The position numbers and the translations under genes are program-made. The notes beneath the pieces are model-generated. The model was not told the DNA's origin. It did not search any database and was given only the letters and a program-made list of their open reading frames with translations. This document shows positions 21,717 to 32,908 of a DNA stretch of 64,000 bases, in pieces (positions within the stretch are counted from its first letter, which is position 1; each line of letters begins with the position of its first letter). This DNA is from Hypericum androsaemum (Eukaryota; Streptophyta; Magnoliopsida; Malpighiales; Hypericaceae), in NCBI GenBank assembly GCA_963995505.1, contig OZ023185.1, positions 16,627,691 through 16,691,690 of the forward strand. The letters are read 5' to 3'.

Positions 21717-22407
21717 CACACAAATAAAACCTGCGAACAAGGAAGCAACTAAGCAAACATGCAGACAGAGAACGAAGACAAAACCCTAGAAATAAGAGTT
21801 CTGAGTCAAACCCTAAAAACAAGAGGTGGAGAACAAGAGAAGCATTATACCTCGACCGGCGGAGAAGACGATAGAGTGGAGTGAACGACGACAGACCAAG
21901 GAGAAGGGAGGAGCAGATTTCTGAGTATTAGGGTTTTCTAGGTAATGGGGTTTTCTGGGTAATGGGGAGAGCGACGGCGAAGGGAGAGCGATGACGAAGG
22001 GATAGCGAGGGTTAAGGGGAGCGACGGGCAAGGGAGAGCGACGGGCAAGGGAGAGAAGGAGATGGATGGTAGAGTTATGTATGAGAGGGAAGAGAGAAAG
22101 TCAGAACATATATTATTAAAAGGGATATTTCAAAATAATATAAACAACTATAGGGATCGTTTTAGAACTTTTTCATTACTTAATCCACATGACTTGACAC
22201 CTGGACAAAATAAAGCCACGTGGAAGTCCACGTCGGCATTAAAACGATGCCGTTTTGCCAAAAATAATTGAACCAGAGCTCGGGACCGCTCGGGACCAGT
22301 CACTGTCAAAATCTGCGCATAAGTTGGACCTGTTTTACGGTTCAAAAAATACAAGGTACCCAAGTGATAATCGGTGAAACTACATGGTATTTTTTTTTAC
22401 TTTTTCC

Positions 22408-23245
22408 TTTTTTAATCAACTTATAGAAAAATGTGTGTCTGCTTCTGCTTATGCTTTTGCTTGGATTGTCTTTCGTCTGATCTGAGATCCTTTCGGATCT
22501 TGTTGCTTGTTCGATAGTTGCGGGTGAAGAACTTTGTCTCGGTCGATTTACGTCGACCTTCGTTCTCATCTGACTGTTTCTTGTATGCATTCAGATGCCC
22601 TCTTGACTGTGTCTTGAGGTTATTGGCCAAAGCTTGTTTTGGCAGAACTACGCCCCGGTCGTCGGCCTTCGTGCTTTATCAACCGCTCATCGCTCCCCCC
22701 CTATGCCACCCTACTATCATTTTTTGGCTTTCGTTTTTCGCTTGGATTTCTTGTCTTATGTCTGTATTTTCGCTTGGATTTCTTATCTTATATTTGTATT
22801 TCCTATCTCGTTTTTAATATAGGCTTCGCGCCACGTTATTCTGAAGAAAAAAAAATCAAAATCACTCGTACCATGTACTAGGAAAATGCCGGATAAAATA
22901 TCTTGGCTAAGTTGTAATTTTGTGCCAAGAAGCACGTGGCAGGAAGATAAGTCACGTGAATATCGATACATCTTGAGGAGAAATAGAAAGTGTGTATTCC
23001 AAAAATTTCAGAAATGTTTTGTCATTTTCGTTCCGATTTTGATGCCAAGACGGATGCGAATGGTCACTTTTTATTTTTATTGCTTCTTTCTATATAAAAG
23101 CCGATTAGAAAGAACAAAATAAAAGAAAAGCTTGTAATCCTGTATGATCAATTAATTACCATATAGGATCAGCTCGAGTCACAATAGAATTGTTTTAAGG
23201 TCTCGATTGAATCTGTATTGTTTTAAGGTCTCGATGGAATCTATA
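22408..23245. other. Spacer between the MuDR-like element and the solo LTR
   Basis: Several short overlapping ORFs exist, but none has a recognisable domain. An imperfect repeat (TTTTCGCTTGGATTTCTT, twice) lies near 22735-22785. Nothing else is identified. Confidence 0.4.
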
Positions 23246-23931
23246 TGACGGTTTTGACGCGTAATTAACGAGTAATTACGTGTTAAATCCGTTTAATTAA
23301 TAAACTAATTCGTTAATAATAAATCACTTACTTGTTGAAGTAAGAGGTCCACAGGCTCGGGTCCACAACTTCTTCGTGCTGATCGAATTACGATCAAGTT
23401 CGAACGGATCCGTAATCGATTTTCACGAGATTTCCTTTAATCGAAAATCTGATTAAAATTCTGGAACTGATCCGGAATTTTTCTTTTGTATTGAGTGGTT
23501 GTGGGAAAAGTTACCAATTGGTCCAGCCGGATTTTCCCTTTTATAGGAAAATCCGGACAGCCAAAACGCACCACGTGGCACGCCATGTGTCGCCACGTGG
23601 CGTCCGCCACATGGCAAAGCTACTCAATAGCTTCGCCACGTGGCGTCTCAGGTCGCATGTCCGCCACGTGGCAAAGCTACCCAATAGCTTTGCCACGTGG
23701 CACTTTGGTCCGCATGTCCGCCACGTGGCAAGGCTACGCCTAGCTTTGCCACGTGGCGCCACGTGGGCTGCCACATGTGACGTCAGCGCCACGTCACGCT
23801 GACGTGGCGCTTGCGTAGCTTGGGCCGGTCAACGCGGGTTGACCGGCCCATCCAACCCAACTTTTTGGGCCTAATGGGCCCGGGCCCAATTAGGCACAAT
23901 AATAATTGCCTATTGGGCCCAAGGTCCAACA
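23246..23931 (-). repeat. Solo LTR (686 bp) with 5-bp target duplication
   Basis: On the minus strand it starts TGTTGGACC (23931) and ends CCGTCA (23246). CTATA flanks it on both sides (23241-23245 and 23932-23936), a standard 5-bp LTR-retrotransposon duplication. A TATA box reads TATAAAAGGG on minus (about 23538-23547). No internal domain or second LTR is present, so it arose by LTR-LTR recombination. The U3 part carries an unusual G-box array (separate entry). The start resembles the copia LTR at 837. Confidence 0.85.
23567..23815. promoter_or_regulatory. Array of CACGTG G-box palindromes in the LTR U3
   Basis: About ten copies of GCCACGTGGC or close variants lie within ~250 bp, partly as a ~57-bp tandem unit (three copies) in which two G-boxes flank an AAAGCT..AGCTTT inverted repeat. 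G-boxes bind plant bZIP and bHLH factors (ABRE-type light and ABA responses). The array sits upstream of the LTR TATA box on minus, where enhancers belong. Short ORFs across it are by-products of the repeat. Confidence 0.7.
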
Positions 23932-23936
23932 CTATA

Positions 23937-24852
23937 AAATAAATCATTGTTAAATACATGTTGTAAAAGTTTTGTCACAGTTTAAATATTTTATGCAGTT
24001 TGAATTTCGGTTAATCGGTATAGAATATTCAGTTATTTGGATTGATAAAAGGAATGGTACTATGTATAATGTAATTAGATTGGCTTATGACGTTGTGAAA
24101 TTGAATCTTTGCGATGTCAATATCTAATGTAGGGTTCTCGTATCGAATATCGAAGTAATTGTGGTGGAGTTTGGACGAGACCGGCGATCGCAATTTCACA
24201 AGAGAAAATTTCATAGTAAATAGGTTATAAATATCAAATATTACTATTAACAAAATTACTTATAAAAAAAATCGGTATCAACCAAACCTTGTGTTTTTAA
24301 AAAATGCATTTATTTGCAAAACATGCCATGCTTCAGAATGGCTTCCGTATCTGCTTACATTTTCTCGGAGTCCATTACATAGAGTAAGCCTTTTGAGGTC
24401 ATGTGTTTAGCATTTTAGAATTTTGATGCCGCAACTATAAATTATTTGTGAAATTGGGCCACGATGCTTGAGAAAATCTTTTAAGCACCTTGTCACGATG
24501 AGCGTGGTCCCGACCCAAGAAAGACAATTTAATCAATGATCGGTTTACTTGAGAGAATATTCTACTAAAATATCATGAAGAGAAAGAAGAGAGAACCTCA
24601 CTGTTGTATCAAATAATTCAAGTGACCCATTTTGAAAAATTAAAAATTGAAATAACAAATATCTAAGTAACAGCCATGATGTAACTTCGGCAGCGTACGG
24701 ACTCAGTCAATAATTGGCAAATTATTTTGATGAAAGAAAATTAGTCTATTTAAATCAAAACAATATATTTTAATTTAACCACATAATATTAACATACGAA
24801 TTGATCCAAATTCGAACAGAACACATAAAATTAAAGTTTCAACTAGTTAGCC
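23937..24852. other. AT-rich spacer downstream of the HPL gene
   Basis: No gene is recognised. A ~90-bp piece near 24165-24260 (GAGACCGGC...AGGTTATAAAT...ACTTATAAAAAA) recurs in diverged form near 53185-53270. Confidence 0.4.
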
Positions 24853-24928
24853 TCTTTTTTTTTTTGAGAGATAAACATACTTCCTGCATTTCATTAATCT
24901 GGATAGTCCAAAAGGACCAAGTCAGCAA
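24853..24928 (-). repeat. Possible LINE 3' tail abutting the HPL stop
   Basis: On minus, a TAATGAAATGCAGGAAG segment ending in a run of A resembles the 3' end of plant LINEs. It starts directly after the HPL stop codon, so it would lie in the 3' UTR. It could also be chance. Confidence 0.3.
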
Positions 24929-27480
24929 CTATTTAGCCTTCTCAAGGGCTGTAATTGAAGTAGAGTTGCCGGTAATAGAATCATATCTCCTAAACAAATA
25001 AGCCACAATCACCGACGCCGTTAGGGTCACGTAGTCCTTGGCCGCGCACTGTTTATTCGACTCGGTCGGTGACCCGGTCTGCGGCCCATTGGACCAGAAC
25101 AAATAATTCAGCAGGCCGGACCCCTGGTCCCTGAACCGGTCCGGTTTAAACTTCTCCGGTTCATCGAAAACCTTGGAGTCCCTCATGACCAGAGGCTGGT
25201 ACCCACACAAGAGCTCCCCCTTCTTCACGTCGAATGCCGACTCGTGCGAGCTGAGCTGGAAATCCTTCCTGGCCCGGGCGTATTGGAGTGGGACCGGCGG
25301 GTTGAGCCGGAGGGTCTCGTAGACGACCGATTGGACCAGTGGCATTTCCTTGACCGAGTCGAAACTCAGGGTCGGACCGCCATTTTCCCTGGCTTCCTTC
25401 ACGAGTTTGGCCTGTAAACCGGTCGAGTCGCTTGCGATTGCATTGATTAGGGTCGGGAGGAAGACGGAAAAGCCACCGAAGGCATTGAAGCCGAGGATGA
25501 AGAGAAGGTTGTGGATGGTTTCTTCTTCGGTCAGACCAAACTCGGTTTGACCCCTTTGGACCACTTCCTTGCCTGATCAAACCAGCTCAACATTATTACT
25601 TCTTATTTTATTTTGAGAATTGATATTTAGTTTAAACAAAACTATAAAAATATATTATTAGTAGTACAGATTTAAACAGATCTATGTATTATCTTAAGGC
25701 TATCTATTTAATCTTGTTTTGGTGAAAGGCGATCTATTTAATCTATTTGTAGCCAACACGTACCAATTTCTTATTAGCCATTACTTAAAAAATCAATCAT
25801 TTTTTTCCTACCACTTATTTGTATAATACTATCTTGCTATTATGTAGATAGAGTCCTTTCTCTTTTGTGTTAATCTTGACCCAATTTTATGTCCATTTAT
25901 TTTTATTCGTTATCTTAAAATTTTGCGATAGGTTTATTCCAAAACAAGTGCTCTCATATTCTGGAGGTTGAATTCATCGGGGACAAGACTTGTTCTCATT
26001 GAAATGGATCAAGTGATTTTGGTTATAGACACAATTTTTAATGAATGTCAGATCTGTATATACGATTTTTAATAAAATCTGATGGTCTAAACGAAATCTC
26101 CTCCGTGTGACGACTTTTATGTTGTTCCCATTCAATCCAAAACTCAAACGTTGTTAGCACAACCGAGATAGCGACGAGTAGACATACCTTGTGTCTTGAC
26201 GAACTGGCTCAACTTGTTGTAATCCGAGCTGACGAGAAAGGGAGGGTAAGCGAAGGAGTGGAGGAATATCTCCTCGAGGGGCTGGAGGACGCCGATGTGG
26301 ATAGTGGGCATGAGCTGGATAGCGAGCCACTTGTCCAGCATCACGTGGCCAGAGTTGGATATCTCCGGTACGGCAGAAGGGTCGGCTCCGATCAGGGCCT
26401 TCGTGAGGAAGCTGAAGAGGCATTTCTGGAGAGGGATCAGGTACCCGGCGCTTCCCTTTCCGGCCACGTCGCCGTCTATGGCATCCCACATCGTGTCCAG
26501 GTTGGACAGCAGCTCGGTTAGCCATGTCTTCGACCCCCGTCTTAGGATGTCCATCGCGAAGCTTTTGATCTGTAATAATTTGGGCAACCATATATTGTAT
26601 TCAGTGGGATGAATTGAATACGAGAATTCTAGTATTATATTAGAGCAGTTTTTATGTTAGCTTCCAAAAACAAAAAATGTACAACTACATGCTTAAGACA
26701 TACTTTTTTAAAGGTAGAGATTTTATTATAATGCAAGCGAATATATTTAACGAATTAATTGGTTAGAAACGTTCAACTTGAGACTTTTTACATATTGCAA
26801 TAAAATTAATAAAGTGAGTTTTGAATTCTCTCTTATTAAGAGTACCCGCTTGAAACTCTGGCCTCACTAAAATTTTACCATGTTTAACTTAAGTGCGAAA
26901 AAATTACGGTAGAAAAATAACACCCCGATAAGACTACGAATACATGATTCATTAACTCGAAAACTCGAAATATTTACAATTATACCTTGGGATGTTGTGG
27001 CTCAGACGTGTCGAGATAGGCACAAGGCCGGATATTTCCGGTGAAGCCGACGCTGGGCATGAAGTCTCCGACCAAAGTGTTGGTCTTCTCGACGACGTCC
27101 ATGTCGAACATATGGGCAAACGACCGGCAGTCCAGGACGGCGACCACGCTGGGGTTGACCCCGGCGAACAGCGGGAACGAGGGCGGGACGTTCGTACGGA
27201 ACACCGTTGACTTGTACTTGTCGATGCGCTTCCTGAAGAAGGTCTCCGGGCCCTGGAACCAGAAGTAGTCCAGCCTGTCCGAGATGGGCCCCAGCAGCGG
27301 CCACCCGTAGGATCCCGGGATCGTACGGAGGGGGAGCTGGGTGCTGGTGGAGGAGGAAGGGGAAGCCGGAGGTTGCTGGGTGGGGGTTGACGATGATGAG
27401 GATGAAGAGGAAGGAGAAGAGAAATTGGCTCTGGTGGGTATTAACCTTGAGCTTATTTTCATGGTGGCCATGGTTGTCAC
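24929..27480 (-). CDS. HPL: Fatty acid hydroperoxide lyase, CYP74B
   Basis: Three exons: 26986-27480, 26188-26569 and 24929-25572. They join to 506 aa with phases 0 and 1. HPL is an atypical P450 that needs neither O2 nor a reductase. It cleaves 13-hydroperoxy linolenic acid to (Z)-3-hexenal and a C12 oxo-acid (green-leaf volatiles) at plastid membranes. The first ~50 residues are Ser/Thr/Pro-rich and suit a chloroplast transit peptide. Landmarks: IPGSYGWPLLGPISDRLDYF, GFNAFGG at ~320 (the CYP74 replacement of the O2-binding I-helix), ExxR in YETLRLNPP (Glu378, Arg381) and the haem ligand Cys468 in NKQCAAKD. WSNGPQTGSPTES and the C-terminal ITALEKAK favour HPL (74B) over allene oxide synthase (74A). 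All residues needed are present, so the gene looks functional. Confidence 0.92.
25997..26143 (+). repeat. Dispersed ~145-bp repeat, copy 2 (in HPL intron 2)
   Basis: Same sequence order as 7003-7147, with scattered substitutions. It lies inside the second HPL intron, close to the exon 2 donor side. Confidence 0.7.
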
Positions 27481-27518
27481 AGTAATTAGATTACTGAGTG
27501 TGAGGTGGAGTTGCTTCG

Positions 27519-27532
27519 GTGTGTATATATAG
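27519..27532 (-). promoter_or_regulatory. Likely TATA box of the HPL gene
   Basis: On minus, CTATATATACAC lies about 40 bp upstream of the HPL start codon. This predicts a very short 5' leader unless transcription starts further upstream. Confidence 0.5.
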
Positions 27533-27768
27533 CTTTGTAGGGAGGGGATGGATTAATTTCTGGTATCTTATTTGAGTACTATCGAATTCTATATTTAGGA
27601 AAAAAATTCAATAATATTTTTCACATTCTTAAAATTTAAACTCAATATCTCTTTCATAATTTAAATGAATCCACATCACCCGTTCTTCATGCATGTGTTT
27701 AATGCGTCTATCATGGAAATATCCTATGAAGGGCGCCAAAAGACTAACGCGTAATACACGCAAATGAT

Positions 27769-28763
27769 GGAATTTTTTCTCACGCAAAAAAACATACATA
27801 TTTTCTCTAAATAGGTAAAAAATTATACATATTTCTAAAATAGGTTGAAAGATTATTTAATATTAAAAAAACTGAAGAAGGTCCCCTCCCAAAATGGCGC
27901 CTCGACTAAAAACGTTGTCCACCTGTTCATTCATGTCGAAAAAGCCTGGTGGAAAAAAATAACACAAGGAGGCGCCGAATTGGCATGGGGCCTCAAGAGC
28001 AATAATACAAGACAAAGCAAAAAAATTTTAGGATCGAGAGAAATCAGAACAGGCAGTATATTTTTGACCGGAATAATTATTACTATGTCTCAAAGAAATA
28101 GCATGCATTTATTTTACTTTTCTAAATTTTTATAGTTGATTAATTTAAAGTTAAATTGTGTACTGCCGAAATTTATTAATAAGAATCCTTCATATTTCAA
28201 GAATACAAATCAGAATTATTTTTAGAAGAATTTGTAATTATCATCTAAGTATTATTTTTTGGAATGAATAACTATTTAAAAAAAATTCAAGTGGAGGCGC
28301 CAAACAACCCCTCCTTTTATAGATTTATTATTAGCAAAATTTATTTGTATCAAAAAGTTATTTATTTATAATTATCGCCTTTTTTAAGAAAGATTTGTAA
28401 TTATCGTTTAAGTAATTGACATAAATTTATGAATTTAATTTAATTTATCCATAATTTGCAACAAAATAGATAAGTTCGGCCACTATTACGGGCAAGTAAA
28501 TTGCTACCCGTAAGATAGAAATAATTATTTAATTGGAGGCGCCAACCTACTAGGGCGCCTCCATTATATATGTTTTTTCCCAAGCCTTTACCGACACGAA
28601 TGGACAGGTGGACAGTATTTTTAGTCGAGGTGCCATTTTGGGAGAGTGCTTTCTTCAATTTCTTTAATATTAAATAATCTTTCAACCTATTTTAGAAATA
28701 TGTATAATTTTTTGGTTATTTAGAAAACATATATATATTTTTTGCCCATTTGAAAAAAAATCC
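27769..28763. mobile_element. Mutator-like long-TIR element, 995 bp, with 10-bp target duplication
   Basis: CGCAAATGAT is directly repeated at 27759-27768 and 28764-28773. The element starts GGAATTTTTTC and its other end reads GGATTTTTTTTC. Inverted arms of ~200 bp follow (TTATACATATTTCTAAAATA, GGTTGAAAGATTATTTAATA, CCCAAAATGGC.CCTCGAC), so mirror ORFs appear at 27845-28135 and 28440-28685. GGCGCC palindromes recur, including a GGAGGCGCC...GGCGCCTCC hairpin at 28532-28562. No transposase is encoded. Confidence 0.85.
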
Positions 28764-30238
28764 CGCAAATGATTATCGACAGTGTGAAATAGAATTATGT
28801 GAAAGTTGAGTATAAACTGTATAGTTATATGAAATGAATTACCGACTAATTTATATGTCAAAATAAATCAATATTTTGTATTATATACGTTTCCTTACGT
28901 TTAATTATCTCAAAAGTAATTAAAAACTTTTTTTTTGTTGAAACCACGCTATTATATATTTTCTTCTCAAATTCTTACTTAATTTAGAACTCGTTTAAAT
29001 AATCTGTTTTCGTATATTAGACTTGCTTTAGCATTGAGCATATGACATATGGCATTTGAAGCGTGCTAGGTCGAGGACCAGTTTGAAATGGGAAATTGAG
29101 ATGAATACGGCAGCGGGACCAGTGTTGTCACATTTTTCCTCATCTGTGCTCGAGAACTCTATCGAGCGACCAGTCCATTACGCCAAGTGGCTTTCTCTCT
29201 GTGGCTATTGTTGAAAAGATAAGATTTCCCCTTCCTATTATTTTTAAAAATCGTCGGGAAATCCGTAGCTTAAAAGCACAAGACATTGCAATACTTAAAG
29301 AGTTCGAGGGTTTAAATAGTGGCAAGTGTAATGATGTAAAAATAAAATTTATCTTTCAATTTTTTTTAAATCTGTGATATCGAGAGTCGAACATAGTCAA
29401 AAGAATATAATACTTCCTTTATAAAAAAAGACAGCAAAAACTTTTACATTTGTCATGCTTTAACAAGTTGGGTTTCCCTTCCTGTTGAAGATGTCATGTG
29501 ATTGAAAGCTATTGCCCATGGTGTTCCCCACATGGTTCACATTTGCTAGCTCTGGCAATGGGTACAGAAGGATTCAAATTTATAAATCCGAATTCTTCAT
29601 TTAGAAATAGGACCTAGACCGTACATAGATTTTGTGGCTATAACATTAAAAAAAAAAATTTAACCGGATCTTAAGGTCTGACTCACATCTACATTCTTCA
29701 AAAGGTTGTTTAAATGTGTAGAGGTGACTTGTAAATCTTGGAATTAGTGTCAGAAGGTATCTTTTAAATCCGGCAATTATAATAGACAAACACAAAGTAA
29801 TTTTGTGGGTATTTTTGAAACAACGTGTGCAAAAAATCTATTTATAATACTAAATGATATTAAAATTTGTTTTTACTGACTAGACTTGAGAGTATTGTAA
29901 TATTTAACCAAACAAGAGGAACATACAAAATATTGTTTAGAACAGCATCGAAAAATTTATCCAAAATTAAATGATACCACAAAAGTTTCCAAGGAAAAAA
30001 AATTCAAAAAGAAGTTATCATCCATCTCAAGATTAATATTTATGTAAATATTTACCTAATGCATAACATAATTTTTTGGCTGTGTTGGATAACAATTAAT
30101 TACATGAAATATGAATGGATTAAATTCCCGGTCCAGCAGAAGGAAAATGTTTTTTTCCTGTTTAGTTACATCAGAATTTTTTAGCATGTAATTTTTTAAA
30201 GTATAGTGTTACTAGAAGCATTGTACAATGATCCCAGC
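28764..30238. other. AT-rich spacer
   Basis: No gene is recognised. A weak SINE-like B-box on minus (GTTCGACTCTCG near 29385) with an A-rich tail is the only structured item. Confidence 0.4.
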
Positions 30239-32234
30239 CTAGGCAAACACATCTTCTCTCAGGAGGCGCATAGCTGCTCGTTGGGTGAACTTTCTTGCAA
30301 ACAGAAAGCATTTTGTTAATCTGTCTCCGACACGGCACCGTCGCGATCGATGTTCGGATTCATGGCTTACATGGTCGATCATCTGCAGATTAGACAGGAA
30401 CAGGTCTGCGTCAGGACAGCTGATACACATAGGAGCGAACAATGATTAACTTGGACTTGCCTTTATTTCTGTGATCTTCTGAGGTGTTGCATCCGTGTCA
30501 TCGAACGTGATTGGATGCCATCTGCTTGGACCTCTTGCAGCCGATAGATTCCAGAACGTGTAGGTCAGTGTTCTTCTCTCAACTTCGTCTTCGAACCCGT
30601 AGATCTCGTCACGAAAGAATCAATGTACTTTAGAAGATGGGAGAACTAAGTACTTTGGCAATGATGAGGAATCTATGACCTACCAGGGGTAACGTCTGCA
30701 CGTAATGTTCGTCGGGGATGCAATTAGGCCGGCGCCTTAAGAACTTTGATAGGTGCTGATTCTGGAAGTCCAGCATCAAGTCCTGTGTGCAAATGGGGAG
30801 TTCAGGTGCTTACCTTAATGAGAATGTTAACTTCCTCGTTCCCCTGCAAATATCATCTACTTACAAACGCCTGCAGGATCTGGCCTTGCGTCGTTAAGTC
30901 TACCGGAGGCGACAACTGAATGATGAGAGGCATTAGTTAGGATCTTGATCGGTATCAACATTCGGGGTCGTAACGCGACCAATGTTTACGCGCAAGAACA
31001 TGTACTTTCTGCACTTGCCTTGCAAAATCTCTTGAAGAGTGGGAAAACGTAGTCATCGTCCACGACGATTTCTGCATGCCTCCTGACCAAAGTGATCCAC
31101 TAAAATCCCCAGACATAGATGTCAATACATGTCTTGGCTTTTGACAGAAGCTAAAATAATTGTTACTGCAAACTTAAGCATGGAGCTCTCGAGTTTGGTG
31201 TGGAATTACCTGAGATCCTTTCCGCCATTTATCCTTTGTGATGATAGGTGCCATCTCCGGACTATATCGATCATCAGGATCGACGAAGCTTGAACGTCAT
31301 GGACATGTAGAAGTCGATTACTAATGTTCCTGTTTCTACAACGTGAAAGAAACCAGAAGGGAAAGACATATATTGATGACACGGTTGCGCTGAATTCAGA
31401 TTGTTACCTGTCAATAAAGCTCTTTGTAGAAAACATCAAGTAGCTATAAACATCTCTGAAGTTGTATACTGGCACACAACTGCAGAATTAACAGCAGTAA
31501 TTACTGATGAACAATCTCGACACTAGAGCTCCGACATTTTTAAAATCTGTTACCTCTCCGAGAGGAGGACGAATCTTTGATTGGCAGGATCCTGGAGAGC
31601 TTCTTCAAGTAACAATCTTTCAGCTTCTATCATGCTCGATTCTCCCCATCCGACCTGGTAACATGAAGTAGTTAGCACTCTAACAAGTTGCAATTTCGGG
31701 AGTTCGGACGCATGGAAACGAATTATTACCCGAACACTATTCTTAAGTTGACGGCCAACAAAGATTGCTGATCTTGTCGTTGTTTCGTTGAAATCAAAAC
31801 CCGGCTCTGCGTGAATATAGACGGAGTAATGCACAGCAGCAACACCCTGTGTGTCACCATTACCATATGCAAATAATGTCATGGATATGAACGTGTATGA
31901 AATACAACCAAATCATAAGATCTACGGTTCCTTTCTGCCATTTCCATGCTCTGTTGTGTACCTTGAAGAATGCATCCCAGAGAAAATCAAGCGGAAGGTC
32001 TCGACGAGCAAGGAAAAGGAAGGCAACCTTTGGTGTGCCTTGGAAGCTATCGTAAGCAACAGAGTGAGACAGACGGTGGCCGCGAAGCAGCAGCGGCGAT
32101 CCGAGCTTGTGCAGACACTGCAATCTGACACAAGCCAAAAGACCAAGGAGGCAACAGAAGGAGACCCAGAACTTCAAATGAAGCCTCCATAAGCAGTTTA
32201 GCGTTCCTGATGAAGTTGGCGTCCTCTTTCTCAT
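30239..32234 (-). CDS. GT14 / DUF266 'Core-2/I-branching' glycosyltransferase-like, Golgi type II membrane protein
   Basis: Ten exons: 31962-32234, 31730-31846, 31554-31654, 31408-31479, 31210-31288, 31019-31099, 30865-30915, 30684-30782, 30461-30604 and 30239-30382. They make 386 aa in one frame. A short basic N-terminus is followed by one membrane anchor (about residues 21-38, FWVSFCCLLGLLACVRL). The Branch domain (PF02485) follows: PKVAFLFLARRDLPLDFLW, YSVYIHAEPGF, GRQLKNS, WGESSMIEAERLLLEEAL, NQRFVLLSE, CVPVYNF, WRKGSQWITLVRRHAE, NCIPDEHYVQT and CFLFARKF. Plant DUF266 proteins are thought to glycosylate cell-wall or arabinogalactan glycans; the substrate here is unknown. Introns 6 and 9 start with GC in the strong context AAG|GCAAGT. 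Exon 9 uses an ACGAG acceptor because an in-frame TGA lies just upstream. Confidence 0.9.
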
Positions 32235-32505
32235 GGCTTGGACGCCTTTTTATTTGCTGTTTCTAAAGCAATTTAAGTGTGAAATCCAAAGAAAGATGAA
32301 CATTTATAAGAAGCAGAGGGACCCCAACAGACTCCCACACTTGCTTGCCGAGTTCACGTCTTCTTTCCGTTTACCGTTAAGAGTACAAATAACAGTGGAT
32401 TACGCCACTACGTTGCAATACATGTTTATGGTGCTGCTGATACGTCTATATGTATATCATATGATTACAAGAAGCTGCAACAACGTTACTGCGTTCCCAA
32501 TGGCT

Positions 32506-32577
32506 CGAACTCGAGACCCTTTAGTTAAGCTAGAACAAGTGCGAACTCGAGACCCTTTAGTTAAGCTAGAACAAGTG
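32506..32577 (+). repeat. Perfect tandem duplication, 36-bp unit twice
   Basis: The unit starts CGAACTCGAGACCC and ends AGAACAAGTG. The two copies are identical, so the event is recent. The rest of 32235-32908 has no recognised gene. Confidence 0.9.
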
Positions 32578-32908
32578 CTTGTTGGTAAATGACCCTTTGT
32601 TAAGTTATGCAGTCCCACAGAATTCTACCTCCCAAATTTCATATAGCTTGATAGAAGAGAAAAGGTGAGGCTCATTTAGATGGCATGAATCACAAAGCCA
32701 GGCTACTCCCACAGTAAATACCAAACAACAGAAGTAAATAGACATTGCAGAAAATGTTACTGCTACTTCCAAAACTCAAAATTCCAGACATGAGGACATG
32801 AACATTATCGTCGTTAAGCTGTCGATGCTAAAATAGATGAGGCAGGAATTCAAATTCTGAAGGAAGAGCTATCATAAGATTCCAAACTGTCAAAAAGTTA
32901 TTACAAGG

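Larger units (their letters stand above)
19888..22407. mobile_element. MuDR-like long-TIR element, ~2.5 kb, with zf-GRF gene and transposase N-terminal remnant
   Basis: Inverted arms lie at 19888-20060 and 22216-22407. They share ACCGATTATCACTTGGGTAC, TTTTTTGAACCGTAAAACAG, GACAGTGACTGGTCCCGAGC and a TTAATGCCGA...GTGGACTTCCACGTGG block. Two coding units converge from the arms: a zf-GRF ORF on plus (20360-20905) and the start of a transposase-like ORF on minus (21315-21716). This is the same arrangement as maize MuDR (mudrA and mudrB converging from the TIRs). The transposase core is missing, so it is non-autonomous now. A target duplication could not be fixed because both ends lie in T/A runs. 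Confidence 0.75.

Noticed and set aside
23491..23802. Overlapping ORFs on both strands with repeated HVAKL/ATWQSY-like peptides
   Set aside because: They are translations of the G-box tandem repeat in the solo LTR, not proteins.
24929..27480. Annotation as allene oxide synthase (CYP74A)
   Set aside because: Shared P450 features fit both, but WSNGPQTGSPTES, NKQCAAKDY and the intron-containing structure favour HPL. A phylogeny would settle it.
27845..28685. Mirror ORFs starting MKDYLILKKLKK
   Set aside because: They lie in the TIRs of the 27769-28763 element and exist only because the arms are inverted copies.
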